A stretch of DNA of 8,807 bases from Methanosarcinales archaeon (GCA_009618475.1 WJOV01000084.1:1-8807); one strand, 5' to 3'. Positions 1-5,835 are shown, numbered from the stretch's first letter. Notes: generated by a model not told the origin, from the letters alone. A program made the numbers and translations.

Positions 1-12
1 AGGGGATAGGAA

Positions 13-291
13 ATGAAGATGCCAAAACATATAAGGATTCATTGCCCCTTTTGCGGCAAGCATACCGTACACGAAGTGGAAAAGGTAAAAAAGGGAAGAC
101 CTTCTTCCTTGAACTGGATAGTAGGGCAGAAGAAGCGCAGGTCCGGCATAGGAAATACCGGCAAATTTTCAAAGGTTCCCGGAGGCGATAAGCCGACAAA
201 AAAGGTCTTTCTTCGATATAAGTGCGCGGAATGCAAGAAGTCGCATCAAAGGAAGGGCTTCAGGGTATCCAAGCTTGAGTTTGTGGAGTAA
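13..291 (+). CDS. rpl44e: 50S ribosomal protein L44e
   Basis: Large-subunit ribosomal protein L44e (eL42 family) of the archaeal/eukaryotic ribosome, near the tRNA exit site. The 92-residue product begins MKMPKHIRIHCPFCGKHT, the usual start of the family, and has the usual length. A zinc-binding site is visible as two CxxC pairs, C11/C14 and C71/C74. Between them lies a basic stretch with the family-typical G-x-x-K/R-R segment (about residues 38-60). A purine-rich AGGGGAT ends about 5 nt before the ATG; a second ATG two codons later is possible, but the first matches the family. It is the first gene of a ribosomal/translation operon with S27e 18 nt downstream. The operon may begin outside the window. 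Confidence 0.97.
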   Translation: MKMPKHIRIHCPFCGKHTVHEVEKVKKGRPSSLNWIVGQKKRRSGIGNTGKFSKVPGGDKPTKKVFLRYKCAECKKSHQRKGFRVSKLEFVE

Positions 292-309
292 CTAAAAGGG
301 GGTATAACA

Positions 310-495
310 ATGGGAATGGAAAGGAGTACAAAAAGCAAATTTTTGAGGGTAAAATGCAATGATTGTCCAAATGAGCAGGTCGTCTTTGATCATGCATCTA
401 CGGGTGTGAACTGTAACGTCTGCGGCGCAATTTTAGTCAAGCCGAGGGGTGGAAAACCGGAGATAAATGCCGAGGTAATAGAAGTCTTGGAATAG
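310..495 (+). CDS. rps27e: 30S ribosomal protein S27e
   Basis: Small-subunit zinc-ribbon protein S27e (eS27), 61 residues, the normal archaeal length. The four zinc ligands are visible as C16/C19 and C35/C38, in the family context KCNDCPNEQVVFDHA...VNCNVCGAILV. The start is preceded by AAAAGGGGGT, about 7 nt upstream of the ATG. MGMERSTKSKF has a second in-frame ATG at codon 3 that could also serve. It follows L44e by 18 nt and is followed by aIF2-alpha after 21 nt, which is the standard archaeal order and indicates cotranscription. Confidence 0.97.
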   Translation: MGMERSTKSKFLRVKCNDCPNEQVVFDHASTGVNCNVCGAILVKPRGGKPEINAEVIEVLE

Positions 496-516
496 CGATA
501 TGGGGGAATAAAATAG

Positions 517-1248
517 ATGACGAGGGAAGAATGGCCGGAGAAGGACGAATTAGTAGTTTGTACGGTAGATGAGCTTAAGACCTTCGGAGCTTTCGTTAAG
601 CTTGAAGAATACGAAGGAAAAGAAGGGCTTATCCATATATCTGCTGTATCCCCCGGTTGGGTGAAACATCTGAGGGATCACGTGCGCGAAGGGCAGAAAA
701 TCGTATGCAAGGTGCTACACGTGGATGCACAGAAGTGGCTCTCCCTCGCCCTTACTGATTCATCATCGAAAGTAGAAATTAGCAACGAAGAGTTCAACGA
801 GCTCGAGACAAAATTATTGGATACTTATGAAAGTCTGTATGACGCATTTGAAGACGTCGTAACGGTAGGCAAAAAAGCATTGATTGCACTTGGGCTAAAG
901 GAAGAACATGCGGATGCAATACACGAGATGGCTTGCACTAACGTTAAACCGCCTTCTGTCGAGATAACGGGCTACGTGGAGCTAAAGTGTCCTCTGTCTA
1001 ATGGTATTGAAATAATAAAAGAGGCGTTGAGGAAGGCAGAAGGGGTGATAAAAAAAACGGCTCCGGGCGTAGATACGAATGGCGTCACGGTGGAATGCAT
1101 TTATATAGGAGCGCCAAAGTATAAGATGCGTGTCACTGCCTCAGATTTTAAAAAGGCGGAAGGCGTATTAAGTGATGCGGCAAGCGCAGCGATTGAAGTG
1201 ATAAAAAGGAACGAAGGATATGGGAAGTTCTACCGAAATCTTCCTTAA
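517..1248 (+). CDS. eif2a: Translation initiation factor 2 subunit alpha (aIF2-alpha), shortened middle domain
   Basis: Alpha subunit of the heterotrimeric aIF2, which delivers initiator tRNA to the small subunit. Residues 10-80 form the S1/OB domain (ELVVCTVDELKTFGAF, GLIHISAVSPGWV, VREGQKIVCKVL). Residues about 100-150 are the helical domain (ESLYDAFEDV, NVKPPSVEITGYVEL). Residues 150-240 are the alpha-beta domain that binds aIF2-gamma (GIEIIKEAL, YIGAPKYKMRVTASDFKKAE). The product is 243 residues, whereas the family is usually about 260-275. The missing piece sits right after the S1 domain. Residues 78-100 read LALTDSSSKVEISNEEFNELE, where archaeal homologues carry an Arg/Lys-rich helical segment (R-V-x-x-x-Q-R-x-x-K and following). 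The frame is open throughout, so this is not a simple frameshift. GGGGGA precedes the ATG. Identity is certain; the effect of the deletion is inference. Confidence 0.96.
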   Translation: MTREEWPEKDELVVCTVDELKTFGAFVKLEEYEGKEGLIHISAVSPGWVKHLRDHVREGQKIVCKVLHVDAQKWLSLALTDSSSKVEISNEEFNELETKLLDTYESLYDAFEDVVTVGKKALIALGLKEEHADAIHEMACTNVKPPSVEITGYVELKCPLSNGIEIIKEALRKAEGVIKKTAPGVDTNGVTVECIYIGAPKYKMRVTASDFKKAEGVLSDAASAAIEVIKRNEGYGKFYRNLP

Positions 1249-1251
1249 CAA

Positions 1252-1270
1252 ACTTTCTTTTCTTTCTATA
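1252..1270 (+). terminator. Pyrimidine-rich tract after aif2a, possible weak terminator
   Basis: Just after the aif2a stop there is a T-rich run (ACTTTCTTTTCTTTCTAT) of the kind that causes archaeal RNA polymerase to terminate. The following AT-rich stretch up to the nop10 ATG contains TTTACATTAA about 25 nt upstream of the start, which could serve as a weak TATA element for a short-leader or leaderless nop10 transcript. Both readings rest only on composition. Confidence 0.25.
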
Positions 1271-1299
1271 CTTTACATTAAAATAAAAAGAAAAGTTTT

Positions 1300-1470
1300 A
1301 TGAAGTCTAAGATAAGGAAATGTGAGGTATGCGGGGAATACACATTAAAGGGCGTATGCGAGAGGTGTGGAAGAGCGACAAAGAATCCAATGCCTCCGAG
1401 GTTCTCCCCTAAAGACCCTTATGGGAAATATAGAAGGATGATGAAATATGGAAGAGATAGAAGTGCATGA
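1300..1470 (+). CDS. nop10: H/ACA ribonucleoprotein component Nop10
   Basis: A 56-residue protein found by translating from the ATG at 1300. It begins MKSKIRKCEVCGEYTLKG and continues with VCERCGRATKNPMPPRFSP, KDPYGKYRR. This is the archaeal Nop10 pattern: a zinc ribbon with C8/C11 and C20/C23, then the conserved P-x-x-P-P-R-F-S-P-x-D-P-Y-G-x-Y-R-R segment that contacts the pseudouridine synthase Cbf5. Nop10 is a core component of box H/ACA RNPs, which guide pseudouridylation of rRNA. Its position between aIF2-alpha and a PAC2-family gene is the classical archaeal arrangement. The last 23 nt overlap the start of the next gene, so translation is probably coupled. No clear Shine-Dalgarno precedes the ATG. 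It is short enough to be missed by length-filtered gene callers. Confidence 0.93.
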   Translation: MKSKIRKCEVCGEYTLKGVCERCGRATKNPMPPRFSPKDPYGKYRRMMKYGRDRSA

Positions 1471-2206
1471 GCTAAAAAAGGTAAAATTGAAGAAGCCGGT
1501 AATGATAGAGGGACTACCGGGTGTAGGAAACGTGGGGACGTTAGTTGCTGAGCATATAATACAGGAGTTGAATGCCGAGAAGATATTTGAGATGTATTCA
1601 TGGCATTTTCCACCACAGGTATTGGTAAATAACGATGGAACAGTTCGTTTGTGTAAAAATGAGATGTATGCCTGGAAGTCAAAGAAGCAGGATTTGTTAA
1701 TCCTTAGCGGTGACCAGCAGAGCGTTACGAATGAGGGGCATTATTTTATAGCCGAGCGGATTCTCGACATTGCACAACAGTATGACGTTTCTCGCATATA
1801 CACCCTGGGTGGATATGGTATAGGTCAGCTTGTGGAAAGACAAAAGGTGCTTGGAGCTGCGAATGACGCTGCGCTTGTGGAGGAGATGAAGAAGTATGGG
1901 GTGGAATTCCGAGAGGAAGAGCCGGGAGGGAGCATCGTAGGAGCATCAGGGCTTCTGTTAGGTCTTGGAAGACTAAGAGGCATTCCCGCGGTTTGTTTGC
2001 TGGGTCTTACGTCGGGCTATTTAGTGGACCCCAAAAGTGCACAAGCAGTTCTCAAAGTCCTGTGTCAGGCATTAAATCTCGAAATAGACATGCAGGCTTT
2101 GGAAGAGCGTGCAGAAGAGATGGAAAGGGTGGTCGAGCGGCTGAAGGAGATGGAGCAAGCTCAGATTCCAAGGCGTCGGGAAGAAGAATTGGGATACATA
2201 AGATAA
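1448..2206 (+). CDS. PAC2 family proteasome assembly chaperone-like protein
   Basis: A 252-residue archaeal member of the PAC2/PbaA family, cytoplasmic proteins related to eukaryotic proteasome assembly chaperones. Visible family features are GLPGVGNVG at residues 22-30, the SGDQQ motif at 87-91, GGYGIG at 121-126, the glycine-rich VGASGLLLGLGRLRGIPA (about 164-181), and LLGLTSGYLVDPKSA (184-198). A charged predicted helix/coiled coil occupies about 216-237. The C-terminus ends in YIR. This resembles the aromatic-ending tails of archaeal PAC2 proteins but is not an exact hydrophobic-Tyr-X proteasome-docking tail. The ATG lies inside the 3' end of nop10, with GGATGAT 5 nt upstream as a likely ribosome binding site. 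Last gene of the translation operon; the partner proteasome genes are not in this window. Confidence 0.92.
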   Translation: MEEIEVHELKKVKLKKPVMIEGLPGVGNVGTLVAEHIIQELNAEKIFEMYSWHFPPQVLVNNDGTVRLCKNEMYAWKSKKQDLLILSGDQQSVTNEGHYFIAERILDIAQQYDVSRIYTLGGYGIGQLVERQKVLGAANDAALVEEMKKYGVEFREEEPGGSIVGASGLLLGLGRLRGIPAVCLLGLTSGYLVDPKSAQAVLKVLCQALNLEIDMQALEERAEEMERVVERLKEMEQAQIPRRREEELGYIR

Positions 2207-2213
2207 GCTTAAA

Positions 2214-2314
2214 AAATCCCAAATCCCAATACTACCATTTTTGCTTATCCTTTCTCTTTTGGATTTGGAAATTGGGATTTACTTGGGATTTGGTAGTATT
2301 TGTCATTGGGATTT
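2214..2314. repeat. Inverted and dispersed TTGGGATTT repeats between convergent genes
   Basis: The 117-bp gap between the convergent pac2 and dnaG genes is built from a short repeated unit. AAATCCCAAATCCCAA (2214-2229) occurs on the + strand. Inverted copies TTGGGATTT lie at 2272-2280, 2283-2291 and 2306-2314, with a near copy TTGGATTTGG at 2259-2268. In addition AATACTACCA (2228-2237) is an exact reverse complement of TGGTAGTATT (2291-2300). A transcript in either direction could fold into a large stem-loop, suiting a two-way terminator. It may equally be the relic of a dispersed genomic repeat. Confidence 0.6.
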
Positions 2315-2323
2315 TCGCTGCCG

Positions 2324-3517
2324 TTAAGCGGAATCCGCTGTTAGTATCTTCGGGGATATAGGCATTTTAACTACGTCTCCCATTTTTATCCCTACTACGT
2401 AATCCAGGTCCTTCTCTTTTGCAAGGTCCACTATTCTCTGCGTAATCACGCCGTCAAATACCACACTTTTCGCATTCTCGCTCGTTTCTTTCAATTCTTT
2501 CGCCAACTCCCTTACCGTGGTCTCCTTTACTATCCTCGTCTCTTTATCTAACAGCCGTGCCTTAAAAGTGCCTTCAAGCTCGTGCAAGTGCATTTTAAAG
2601 GGACTCGGGCTTTTCTCCTCTACTACCCCCTCCGCAACCTTGCTGCTCTTTCTTTGTATTTTCCTCGGCTGCTGCTCTTGTCCCAGTTCCTGCTCTTTCT
2701 GCTCCTTTGTGTATCCCCGTTGCTCTACCGGTTCTTTATTATGCAACGCTTTTGCTATCTCCTTGTAGGCCATGTCCTCTACGCTTCTTCCTTCTGGCGA
2801 CGTGGCGACGTAATCAACGTCTGCGACCTGCAAAAGCTCCTTTAATATGAGGTCCCCGCCTCTGTCACCATCGAAGAAAGCTGTAACGGTCTTCCTCTTG
2901 CTCAGCTTGGCTATTGTAGGAGATATATTAGTGCCTTCAACGGCTATTGCGTTTTTTATCCCGTATTTAAGCAGATTTAACACATCTGCTCGCCCCTCTA
3001 CTATCAATATGGCATCCGAACTCTCTATGTTAGGTCCCGCGGGTAAGCCCTTATAATTAGTTATTTCTTCCATTCTCACCGCTTGCTTCACTTCGCTCAC
3101 CATCGTATCACTGTCTATGTTCCTCTCGACAGCCTCACGCATTAACAGCTTCGCTCGCTCTGTTATCCGCCTTCTTTTCTCCGCCCTTATGTCTTCCACC
3201 TTTGTAACTTCTACGTGCGCAATACACGGACCTACCCTATCTATGGTCTCCAAAGAAGCGGCAAGTATTGCGGTTTCTACCTTATCCAAGCCCGAAGGAA
3301 TGAGTATTTCTCCAACGGATTTCCCACTCTTCGACTCTACGTTCACCTCTATCCTGCCTATTCTGCTACTCTTCTGCAAGTCTCTCAGGTCCAGCTCTTC
3401 ACCCAACAACCCTTCGGTTTGACCAAATATTGCACCCACCACATCAGATTTCTCAACAAAACCTTCTGCTGCGATGTTAGCATGAACCACATATTTCGTT
3501 GTATCTATATCGTGCAT
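2324..3517 (-). CDS. dnaG: Archaeal DnaG-type primase
   Basis: Archaeal DnaG homologue, a Toprim primase that in archaea is also known as an exosome-associated protein. The 397-residue product starts MHDIDTTKYVVHANIAAEG, as expected for the family. The N-terminal conserved block VVGAIFGQTEGLLGEELDL lies at residues 26-44. The Toprim domain (about 167-240) shows catalytic Glu174 in LIVEGRADVL and the Asp pair D216/D218 in FFDGDRGGD. A Glu/Gln/Lys-rich low-complexity linker (about 262-305) leads to the C-terminal domain (HELEGTFKARLLD, 312-324; DYVVGIKMGDVVKMP, about 372-386). An upstream in-frame ATG at 3574 would add 19 residues. The ATG at 3517 is preferred because it matches the family N-terminus and has a near-perfect ribosome binding site 7 nt upstream. 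Convergent with pac2. Confidence 0.95.
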   Translation of the reverse strand: MHDIDTTKYVVHANIAAEGFVEKSDVVGAIFGQTEGLLGEELDLRDLQKSSRIGRIEVNVESKSGKSVGEILIPSGLDKVETAILAASLETIDRVGPCIAHVEVTKVEDIRAEKRRRITERAKLLMREAVERNIDSDTMVSEVKQAVRMEEITNYKGLPAGPNIESSDAILIVEGRADVLNLLKYGIKNAIAVEGTNISPTIAKLSKRKTVTAFFDGDRGGDLILKELLQVADVDYVATSPEGRSVEDMAYKEIAKALHNKEPVEQRGYTKEQKEQELGQEQQPRKIQRKSSKVAEGVVEEKSPSPFKMHLHELEGTFKARLLDKETRIVKETTVRELAKELKETSENAKSVVFDGVITQRIVDLAKEKDLDYVVGIKMGDVVKMPISPKILTADSA

Positions 3518-3524
3518 TTTATTA

Positions 3525-3530
3525 CCCTCC
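3525..3530 (-). promoter_or_regulatory. Shine-Dalgarno site fixing the dnaG start
   Basis: Read on the minus strand, AAGGAGGGT lies 7 nt before the ATG at 3517. No comparable site precedes the upstream in-frame ATG at 3574, so this element decides the start codon. Confidence 0.8.
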
Positions 3531-3615
3531 TTAAAGGTTCTATCACCTTCGTCTTTTAACTTTGCCATCACCATGTCATTTCTGACTTAGTTATGGTTAT
3601 AGTAAAGATATAATG

Positions 3616-3626
3616 AAATATAAAGG
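3616..3626 (-). promoter_or_regulatory. TATA box candidate for dnaG
   Basis: Minus-strand CCTTTATATTT matches the archaeal TATA consensus and would place transcription start near 3595, leaving a leader of about 75 nt. Two more TATA-like stretches lie nearby (minus-strand TTATATCTTT around 3606-3614 and TTTATACA around 3631-3638), so the exact promoter is uncertain. Confidence 0.5.
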
Positions 3627-3718
3627 TTATTGTATAAACGTTATCATAGAGGTGGTTTAATGGACTGCGTTCGGGGGGTTCATTTGAGAGGGGAAAGAAA
3701 AATTCGGAAACAAAACAG

Positions 3719-3792
3719 TGGGCTCGATGCGATTCGAACGCATGACCTCCGCCGTGTGAAGGCGGTGTCATAACCAACTAGACCACGAGCCC
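3719..3792 (-). tRNA. tRNA-Val (anticodon CAC)
   Basis: Minus-strand cloverleaf of 74 nt. The acceptor stem is GGGCTCG paired with CGAGCCC. The D arm contains AGTTGGTTA. The anticodon stem CCGCC/GGCGG encloses the loop TTCACAC, giving anticodon CAC (reads GUG, valine). The variable loop is AGGTC, and the T arm is ATGCG-TTCGAAT-CGCAT. The discriminator base is A (3719), and the next bases are CTG, so CCA is not encoded and must be added after transcription, as is common in archaea. No intron is present. A T-rich run (about 3697-3704 on the minus strand) downstream could terminate it. The run of ATTTT repeats just upstream, together with AATATA near 3826-3831, may hold its promoter. Confidence 0.95.
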
Positions 3793-3795
3793 TTT

Positions 3796-3815
3796 ATTTT
3801 ATTTTATTTTATTTT
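3796..3815. repeat. Short tandem repeat (ATTTT)x4
   Basis: Four exact copies of the pentamer ATTTT begin 3 bp from the 5' end of the tRNA-Val gene, in the 97-bp divergent gap between the tRNA and argJ. The tract is likely to melt easily and lies where the tRNA transcription start would be expected. It could vary in copy number between strains. Confidence 0.7.
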
Positions 3816-3843
3816 TTGTTTATCGTATATTGACGTGAGGTGA

Positions 3844-3851
3844 TTTAAATA
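3844..3851 (+). promoter_or_regulatory. TATA box candidate for argJ
   Basis: TTTAAATA, 39 nt before the argJ ATG, fits the archaeal TATA consensus and would give a start site near 3872 with a leader of about 17 nt. The leader has only a purine-rich GAGAGAGAAAAG before the ATG rather than a clear Shine-Dalgarno. Confidence 0.5.
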
Positions 3852-3889
3852 TTTTTTCATTTCAATCGTTCTTTGAAGAGAGAGAAAAG

Positions 3890-5098
3890 ATGAAGATAGA
3901 AGTGGTGAAAGGCGGAATTTGCGCTGTGAAAGGAGTAAGAGCAAACGGAATAAAAGAGGGGAATAAGGGGTTAGCCTTGATAGAAGGAAAAGGAATAGCT
4001 GTGGGCATGTTCACGATAAACAAAATAAAAGCAGCACCGGTGTCGTTCACGAGGAAGCAGCTTGAGAAGGGCGAAGGAAGAATAGGCGCAATAATTGCAA
4101 ACAGCGGTTGTGCAAACAGCTTTACCGGCGAGAAGGGGATATGGAATGCGGAAAGAATGGCAGAGCTCGCTTCTTCTTCGTTGGGCGTTGATAAAGAAGA
4201 GGTAGCTGTTGCCTCTACTGGCTCCATAGGGAAACAATTGGACATGGGGTTAATAGAAAGGCAGCTCGGGGAAGTGGTGAATGGGCTAAGTTCGGAAGGC
4301 GAGGGAAGCAAAGCAGTGGCGAAGGCTATAATGACCACCGATACGTTTCACAAGGAGCGTGCAATAAGTATTGATACGGGCGATGAAGAACGTGTGGTGA
4401 TAGGAGGAATAGCGAAAGGTTCGGGGATGATATTCCCGCATCTGGCTACCGCTACCATGCTCTCTTTTATTTATACGGATGCTTCTTTGGGCGAAGAAGC
4501 GTTGAGAAGGAGTTTGAAAGATGCGGTTGACAATTCATTCAATATGATAGTGGTGGATGGCGATATGAGCACGAACGATATGGTATTGCTCGTATCCACT
4601 GGTCGGAGTGGGAAGATAAGCGAGGCTGATTTTAAAGAAGGTTTAAATTTGGTATGCAAGGAGCTTGCGAAGCTGATAGCGAGGGATGGCGAAGGAGCAA
4701 CGAAGTTTGTTGAAGTAAAAGTAAGAGGAGCGGCGTCGGTTGAGGATGCGAGGGAAGTAGCGAAGGCAATAGTCAGGTCACCGTTAGTGAAAAGCGCCAT
4801 TTTTGGTGAACGCCCCGACCTTACGTGCGGTCGTATAATAGCGGCTATCGGTAGCTCCGCCATCTCTGGCGACATTGAGCCGGGCGAAATATCTATAACC
4901 TTAAAAGGCGAGAATGGGAAAGAAGTTTTAGTGGTGAAGAAAGGCGAATTCGTGGATTTATCGGGTGTGGCAAGGAGCATAATGAAGGAAAAGGAGATGA
5001 TTATTGACGTGGACATGGGGATTGGTAAAGAAGAAGTGGAAGCGACAGCGTGGGGATGTGATTTGTCTTACGATTATGTGAGGATAAATGTGGGATAG
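3890..5098 (+). CDS. argJ: Glutamate N-acetyltransferase / ornithine acetyltransferase (ArgJ)
   Basis: ArgJ moves the acetyl group of N-acetylornithine to glutamate, closing the cyclic arginine pathway in the cytoplasm. The family is made as a precursor that cuts itself before a conserved Thr, which becomes the nucleophile. The 402-residue product, of normal length, shows the oxyanion-hole STG at 109-111, KAIMTTDTFHK at 145-155, AKGSGMI at 175-181, the ATML self-cleavage motif at 188-191, TSARDGEGATKF-type RDGEGATKF at 265-273, and CDLSYDYVRIN near the C-terminus. Two oddities are visible. The cleavage motif reads HLATATML, where homologues have a single AT after four residues, because of a 6-bp tandem duplication at 4445-4456. 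The protein also ends RINVG, lacking the usual final Y-R-T/S. It stands alone; no other arg gene is adjacent. Whether it retains only the ornithine-dependent activity cannot be told from sequence. Confidence 0.95.
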   Translation: MKIEVVKGGICAVKGVRANGIKEGNKGLALIEGKGIAVGMFTINKIKAAPVSFTRKQLEKGEGRIGAIIANSGCANSFTGEKGIWNAERMAELASSSLGVDKEEVAVASTGSIGKQLDMGLIERQLGEVVNGLSSEGEGSKAVAKAIMTTDTFHKERAISIDTGDEERVVIGGIAKGSGMIFPHLATATMLSFIYTDASLGEEALRRSLKDAVDNSFNMIVVDGDMSTNDMVLLVSTGRSGKISEADFKEGLNLVCKELAKLIARDGEGATKFVEVKVRGAASVEDAREVAKAIVRSPLVKSAIFGERPDLTCGRIIAAIGSSAISGDIEPGEISITLKGENGKEVLVVKKGEFVDLSGVARSIMKEKEMIIDVDMGIGKEEVEATAWGCDLSYDYVRINVG

Positions 5099-5182
5099 TG
5101 GTGATGGTCGGCGATAGGTAAAAGCGATATTTTGGAAGATATTAAGAACTGTAAAAGACGCTTCTCCATCCCCCAAAACGCC

Positions 5183-5233
5183 TTGTCCCATTTTTGGGAC
5201 ACTTGTCCCACCTTCCATATTTATGTTGTCCCA
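5183..5233 (+). promoter_or_regulatory. Candidate promoter with TTGTCCCA repeats around a TATA-like box
   Basis: TTGTCCCA occurs three times on the + strand, at 5183-5190, 5203-5210 and 5226-5233. An inverted copy TGGGACA at 5195-5201 forms a 7-bp hairpin with the first. The TATA-like ATATTTAT (5217-5224) sits between copies two and three, so the motif brackets the place where TBP/TFB would bind. Start-to-start spacings are 20 and 23 bp, about two helical turns. Transcription would begin near 5245, at the start of the candidate leader ORF. Operator function is inference. Confidence 0.4.
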
Positions 5234-5245
5234 ACCGAGGTTCGT

Positions 5246-5341
5246 ATGGGTGCTTCAACGCCGAAGGGTGTGACGCAAGCAATGAGGAAAGAAGAGATTC
5301 CGCGCCTTAACGCCGACGGCATAGCGCTCTTTAGGAGGTGA
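5246..5341 (+). CDS. Candidate 31-codon leader ORF (S-T-P-K-G-V-T peptide)
   Basis: Short ORF starting at the ATG at 5246 and stopping with TGA at 5339-5341. Its first residues are MGASTPKGVTQAMRKEE and it ends ADGIALFRR. GAGGT lies 4 nt before the ATG as a possible ribosome binding site. The stop codon falls within the Shine-Dalgarno zone of the next gene (AGGAGGTGA, 5333-5341), which would couple translation of the two. Residues 4-10 resemble a second short ORF at 5950-6006 in front of another exported-protein gene (S-T-S-K-G-V-T), with mostly different codons for the shared amino acids. The frame is open further upstream to 5132 without a convincing start. No function is known to me. Confidence 0.4.
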   Translation: MGASTPKGVTQAMRKEEIPRLNADGIALFRR

Positions 5342-5352
5342 AAGCGAAAAAG

Positions 5353-5835
5353 ATGAAGAAACAGATGCTGGCGATCGGGATTGTGTTGGCAGTGGTATTG
5401 ATATCGCTTGCCGTCATTAGCGCAAAACCAGAGATGTCACCATACGGTGAAGGGACCGTTGGCGTTGATGCTGTGACTGTTGGTGTGCCCGCTGCGCCCA
5501 TAGAAGTTAACCCAAAAGAGCCACTACAAGATGAATCCGTGGATGATGTTGGCGTGACCGCAACAACCAACTCGACCCTTATCCTCCGAGGCAGATATGG
5601 TCCTTACAGCGTTAATGCCGGTTCTAGCATATACCGTACGGTGTCTTTCAGTCCATACCAATTCAGTAGTACTCCAAGAGTCGTTTGGACAAACGAAGTA
5701 TATCCATACACCGCTAGAGCATACTATGGCATTGATAGAAACTGGATAGGTACCAGTTCCTTCGATGCTCGCATAACCGCTGTTGACACGCTCTCGAACA
5801 ACTACATCAATTGGATTGCAATTGGGACGATATAA
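5353..5835 (+). CDS. Secreted protein with H-type lectin-like C-terminal domain
   Basis: A 160-residue exported protein. MKKQ plus a hydrophobic core (residues 5-22) and VISA-KPE around 22-27 form a signal peptide with a plausible cut after A24. A low-complexity Val/Pro/Glu-rich stretch (25-70) follows. Residues about 80-158 resemble the H-type lectin (discoidin C-terminal / Helix pomatia agglutinin) pattern: GRYGPYSV, then V-S-F-S-P-Y-Q-F-S-S-T-P-R-V-V-W, a strand-rich middle with ARITAVD, and a closing INWIAIG. That closing motif is the most characteristic part of the family. Such domains bind sugars, often GalNAc, as trimers. One N-S-T sequon is at 73-75. The start is chosen at ATG 5353, after AGGAGGTGA at 5333-5341; a GTG at 5338 would place the start inside that ribosome binding site. 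Domain call by pattern only. Confidence 0.6.
   Translation: MKKQMLAIGIVLAVVLISLAVISAKPEMSPYGEGTVGVDAVTVGVPAAPIEVNPKEPLQDESVDDVGVTATTNSTLILRGRYGPYSVNAGSSIYRTVSFSPYQFSSTPRVVWTNEVYPYTARAYYGIDRNWIGTSSFDARITAVDTLSNNYINWIAIGTI

Noticed and set aside
2214..2314. A small CRISPR-like array from the TTGGGATTT copies
   Set aside because: Units are only 9 bp, unevenly spaced and in both orientations, with no spacers of regular length.
2517..3559. Several + strand ORFs opposite dnaG
   Set aside because: Shadow frames of a clear dnaG gene, without recognisable domains or ribosome binding sites.
3518..3574. N-terminal 19-residue extension of DnaG from the ATG at 3574
   Set aside because: The segment does not resemble archaeal DnaG starts, and a strong ribosome binding site lies just before the ATG at 3517.
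3660..3773. A 37-codon + strand ORF with GAGGTG upstream, ending in an R-T-H-D-L-R-R-V-K-A-V-S-type peptide
   Set aside because: Most of it is the antisense of the tRNA-Val gene; this peptide is a well-known false ORF created by tRNA complements.
3862..5016. Long minus-strand ORFs opposite argJ
   Set aside because: Their Ser/Pro/Phe-rich composition is the typical antisense shadow of a Gly/Glu/Lys-rich coding gene; argJ is unmistakable on the + strand.
5132..5245. A 69-codon version of the first leader ORF starting at a TTG
   Set aside because: The upstream part lies over the hairpin, repeats and TATA-like box, has no ribosome binding site, and is not shared with the second leader ORF.
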